This document shows, piece by piece, positions 60,933 through 64,000 of a DNA stretch of 64,000 nucleotides. The notes under the pieces are model-generated. The model did no database searches, was not told where the DNA came from, and saw only the letters and a list, made by a program, of their open reading frames with translations. Where the stretch lies: positions 15,829,133-15,893,132 of the forward strand of contig OW386550.1 in NCBI GenBank assembly GCA_936435175.1. Reading direction: 5' to 3'. This stretch comes from Glyphotaelius pellucidus (lineage: Eukaryota > Arthropoda > Insecta > Trichoptera > Limnephilidae). The position numbers were made by a program, and so were the translations under genes. How positions within the stretch are numbered: the stretch's first letter is position 1; the number at the start of each line of letters is the position of its first letter.

Positions 60933-61469
60933 TTAATTTAATTTATTTGCCGGCAACCCAGGCGTTTATTGAGATAAAATGATCATAAACAAACAAGTAA
61001 GTTACCTCACTAGACCATGTCTGTTAACAATCAGTAAATGGGTTAGTGGTAATGTTTTGTGAACACCTCACCAGGAAAGCCTGTGCTGAGGTGTTCGCAT
61101 GTTTTATATTATGAAGTTTTATTAAGCCGTCACAAGTCGGAATTATTTTGTTTAGCTTAAAACTGTTCAATCTAACTGGTTGTTTGCAATTTTTGGCATA
61201 GCGCTCTATTCAAAAAGCTTTGAAGTTTCCGTAAAAGGGAGTTCTTGATTTATTGTATTTTATGTTTGACGTATCCAATATTGGCAGACGTGACTTCCGG
61301 AAGATGTCAAATTTATCCTTAATTAATGTAGGTATTGTGTTAGCCGCAAGGTTCCCACTATTTTATTAATTCGTAATAGGTTTTTATCGAGGTCACGTCG
61401 CACATTTTATCGCATTTAAATAATTTATTTTTTTTAACTTTAGGTGAACACCGAACAAGAGTCCGAACC

Positions 61470-61690
61470 GAAAGTGAGATTATGGCATCTCTAATTGAGG
61501 TAAGAAGCTGAAGGAAGTGGGGAGGGGAAGTAGATGGGAAAGAGAAAGGTGGGGAAGTACCTAGTTTTTCAGATCTGGTCATCAAACACGGCTAAAGCCA
61601 TTTCAAGCAAGGTTTTAATTCTGAATTTTGGTATTAACTTTGGGCGATACTGAGAGTATCTTCCTCATTGGAACGTGCTGCAAATATACT
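61470..61690 (+). mobile_element. Repeat family B copy
   Basis: GTGAGATTATGGCATCTC, G/A-rich block, CAGATCTGGTCATCAAACACG, CTAAAGCCATTTCAAGCAAG and the closing CTGAGAGTATCTTCC block are continuous. This copy shows the uninterrupted order and serves as the reference for the nested copy at 62.9 kb. Confidence 0.7.
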
Positions 61691-61717
61691 ATATATTACA
61701 CCTTAAATAATAAACCA

Positions 61718-62460
61718 TCCATACTAATATTATAAATGCGAAACTGCTCGAGTTTGTTTATGACCTTTTCACGCATAACACAATATAGACTTTAATAATT
61801 CTTTCACCAATATAAAGCTAAATTATATGTGCAGACTACAGGTTGTATATGATGGTAAGCTCTGGCGTTATGAAATTATAAATATGAATATATTATATTT
61901 GTTATACGTTTTCTGTCGCTAACAAAAGCGAGTTTTTGCTAACGTCAGAAAAAAATCTTTTCCATGGAAACAATGTTGATATATTTTTGGGCTCTATGCT
62001 GGTAGGCACTCAGTCTACTGGTCAGCTACTACTGCAGAAAATTTAAATATTAGAATTCGTTTTTTTTGGACAAGCTTGGAATAAATGTCAGATTTGAGTT
62101 CCTGTATTAAAAATATAATTCGTAACGATTATAAAGACTGAATGATAAATAGAGTATTTTTTTATTATTATATTAACGAACTTCCAAATATTTAAATAAA
62201 AATAAACATCCGAAATGTTTGTAAGCGCATAAATTCCGAACGAATGAACGAAATTGGATAAGTAATTCTTTTTTTCTTTGAGCTATAGCATTATGAAATT
62301 TAGGTGGTAGGCGAGATGTTTGAAAACTGAATGTAAGGGAATGAATATATGGAATGCGGGAGGGGATGGGGGTGGGGTGTGGGGGGAGATAATTGATAAG
62401 TGCAAGCGCTACAGTAATTTCCCGTAATACCATGCGAGCGAAGCCGCGGGGAAAAGCTAG
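61718..62460 (+). mobile_element. Non-autonomous Helitron, copy 2
   Basis: Starts TCCATACTAATATTATAAATGC and ends GCGAAGCCGCGGGG, AAAAG, CTAG, again between A and T. It aligns end to end with 10268-11005 with scattered substitutions and small indels. The shared short frames inside (for example on the minus strand near 62173-62433) are therefore element sequence, not genes. Confidence 0.88.
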
Positions 62461-62874
62461 TATTTATATAACATTAAATATTATTACACTTAATTTTTAT
62501 ATTGGTACACGTTTTAATTTACTAAAACTCGTCAATCGGTTTCGGCCAATGGAGCCTTCGTCAGGGCAGATCTACTGTAATACTTACCTAACCTAAAAAA
62601 AAGTTTTTAGTGAAGGTAGTCATTTTTCATTTTGGCGATAAAAAATACATTTACTATTTTTGCAGAAATAGTCTCCAGGAAAAATTGGTTAAATTTATTG
62701 TAGGTACCACCTATTCACATAAGTAATATAAGATCTCATGTGAGAAATGTCAATCGTGTGCTAATTAATTATTTGTAATTTTTCCAAAACGCCACAAAAA
62801 TAGACCTATTTTTTAAATACCTAATTTATTTATAACCTATAAAAACCTAATTTTTTTCATGTTTTTTTTTCAAA

Positions 62875-63272
62875 ATTACCAACTACTCCCTTCTGGAGCC
62901 AGTGAGACTATGGCATCCCCAATTGAGGTATGTTGTGAATCTGAAGGTAGCGGGGAGGGGAAGGAGATGGGGAAGATAAAAGTGGGAAAGCACCTGGGAA
63001 GTTCAGATCTGGTCATTAAACACGCCTTTTTTACATTAATTTCACACAGGAGGCAGTGAGGAAAAAAAATTTCCTCAGGGTCTATGTCATCTGAATATAG
63101 GGTTTTTTTGAGGAAAGGAAGGAATGAACATTGGTCTTGAAGAGACCCATGTTGTAGAAAGGAAGAAACACAGAGGCCGGCGCTAAAGCCATTTCAAGCC
63201 AAGTTTCAATTCTGAATGGAAGTCCTACGCCAGGGCGACACTGAGAGTATCTTCCACTCTGGAATTCGCCGC
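62875..63272 (+). mobile_element. Repeat family B copy interrupted by an inverted family A fragment
   Basis: Family B runs from CCTTCTGGAGCCAGTGAGAC to TCATTAAACACGCC (about 63027). It resumes at GCTAAAGCCATTTCAAGC (about 63181). Between them, 63030-63180 is the 3' part of family A on the minus strand (CACACAGGAGGCAGTGAGG, then TCCTCAGGGTCTATGTCATC). Confidence 0.7.
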
Positions 63273-64000
63273 TAATATATTAAAATGAATAATATATTAA
63301 ATGAATAAATTCTGAAATTAATGAAATAAAAATTTGCAAATGATCAAATAAAATTTATTTACACAAGCCGGTTTTTGAACTTATGACCGTCGGATTGCTG
63401 GACGAGAGCCTTACTTCTCGACCACGGAGGCCGATAAGGCAGATAAAGGTAGAGGTAGGTATCTTGTTCAAATTAATTTTAAAATACCAATTCAATTCTG
63501 CATTGCATTTAACGCCGTTGAATGGAAATATTTTGTCCACTGATTTGGCGTTTTTAAGAAAATCAAGCATTTTTGGATGGTAATTAATATTGATGTGGAT
63601 ATTTCAGGTATGGCATTTTGAAAATTTCGTTTTTGAGAAGCCGCCTTAATCGTGTACATAAATAGGTCTGTAGGTAGGTACCTACTGACAAAGCAATGTG
63701 TTTCGATTTAAATTTACCAAAACAAATATGTGCAAAAGTTAGTGTGAATTTAGGTAGTCTCTTCTTGCCCGCATGTCCTTCCAAAACAAGAATCATCTTT
63801 CCGAATAAAATCCATAAACAATCACATAATTATTTATAAGGCCCTGCATAATATAGTAATAAATGAAATCTTCCACAAACACAGCTTCCTGTCGGTAAGT
63901 CAGATCGCGTCACAAATGGCTGTTTTATAAATTGTAGCATGACAGAACACGAGTCTAGACGTGGTCTACAACTAACACAACCAGAAAATCACAAAAAACA
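63273..64000. other. No supported gene
   Basis: Apart from the minus-strand tRNA-like segment at 63368-63440, it has only short opposing frames without motifs. Confidence 0.5.
63368..63440 (-). mobile_element. tRNA-like SINE head, minus strand
   Basis: The minus strand reads CCTCCGTGGTCGAGAAGTAAGG (A box-like) and GTCATAAGTTCAAAAACCGG (weak B box). Probably a decayed SINE. Confidence 0.4.

Noticed and set aside
62173..62433. 86-codon minus frame, near-identical to one at 10719-10997
   Set aside because: Both are inside the two Helitron copies, so their similarity reflects the element and not a gene.

Overview
This is an AT-rich, intron-rich, repeat-laden eukaryotic window. It is most likely from a moth or butterfly (Lepidoptera). 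The grounds are two short non-autonomous Helitrons with the lepidopteran-type 3' end (GC hairpin then CTAG), RTE- and Jockey/CR1-type LINE debris, many short retroposons, TTAGG-type telomere units and an Inr+DPE arthropod core promoter. No bacterial-style operons, rRNA genes, intact tRNA genes or CRISPR arrays were seen. The species cannot be told from sequence alone.

Only one host gene can be supported well. It lies on the + strand from a TATA-less, GC-rich promoter (predicted start 26962) to a 3'UTR near 44870. Six exons join cleanly: 27298-27757, 32688-32869, 33915-34016, 41274-41414, 42395-42556 and 42755-42940. Every junction has GT/AG borders, and the intron phases are 1-0-0-0-0. Exon 2 holds a signal-peptide-like segment. 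Exons 3-6 encode a charged, almost wholly helical chain with two cysteines and four long predicted helices. I do not recognise the family. The shape (secreted, four helices, mostly phase-0 introns) suggests a class-I-cytokine-like secreted ligand, offered as a testable hypothesis. It is the best candidate here for an undescribed system.

A second gene-like unit is a three-exon SAM-domain gene (22882-24033). It sits inside a 2.9-kb DNA transposon-like element (22257-25177) with CACTG-type terminal inverted repeats and dense subterminal motifs. Its first exon has an in-frame stop.

Layout. 1-22 kb: repeats and unassigned DNA, including a 180-bp MITE, three dispersed copies of retroposon family A plus a fourth at 17.9 kb, Helitron copy 1, a LINE fragment lodged in a minisatellite, two reverse-transcriptase fragments and a 229-bp tandem duplication. 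22.3-25.2 kb: the SAM-carrying element. 26.7-44.9 kb: the secreted-protein gene with long introns, one holding a LINE 3' end. 45.2-64 kb: 69-bp tandem repeats, a foldback element, more family A and B retroposons, RTE and Jockey/CR1 remnants, and Helitron copy 2. Most short open frames outside the two genes look like chance frames or transposon debris.
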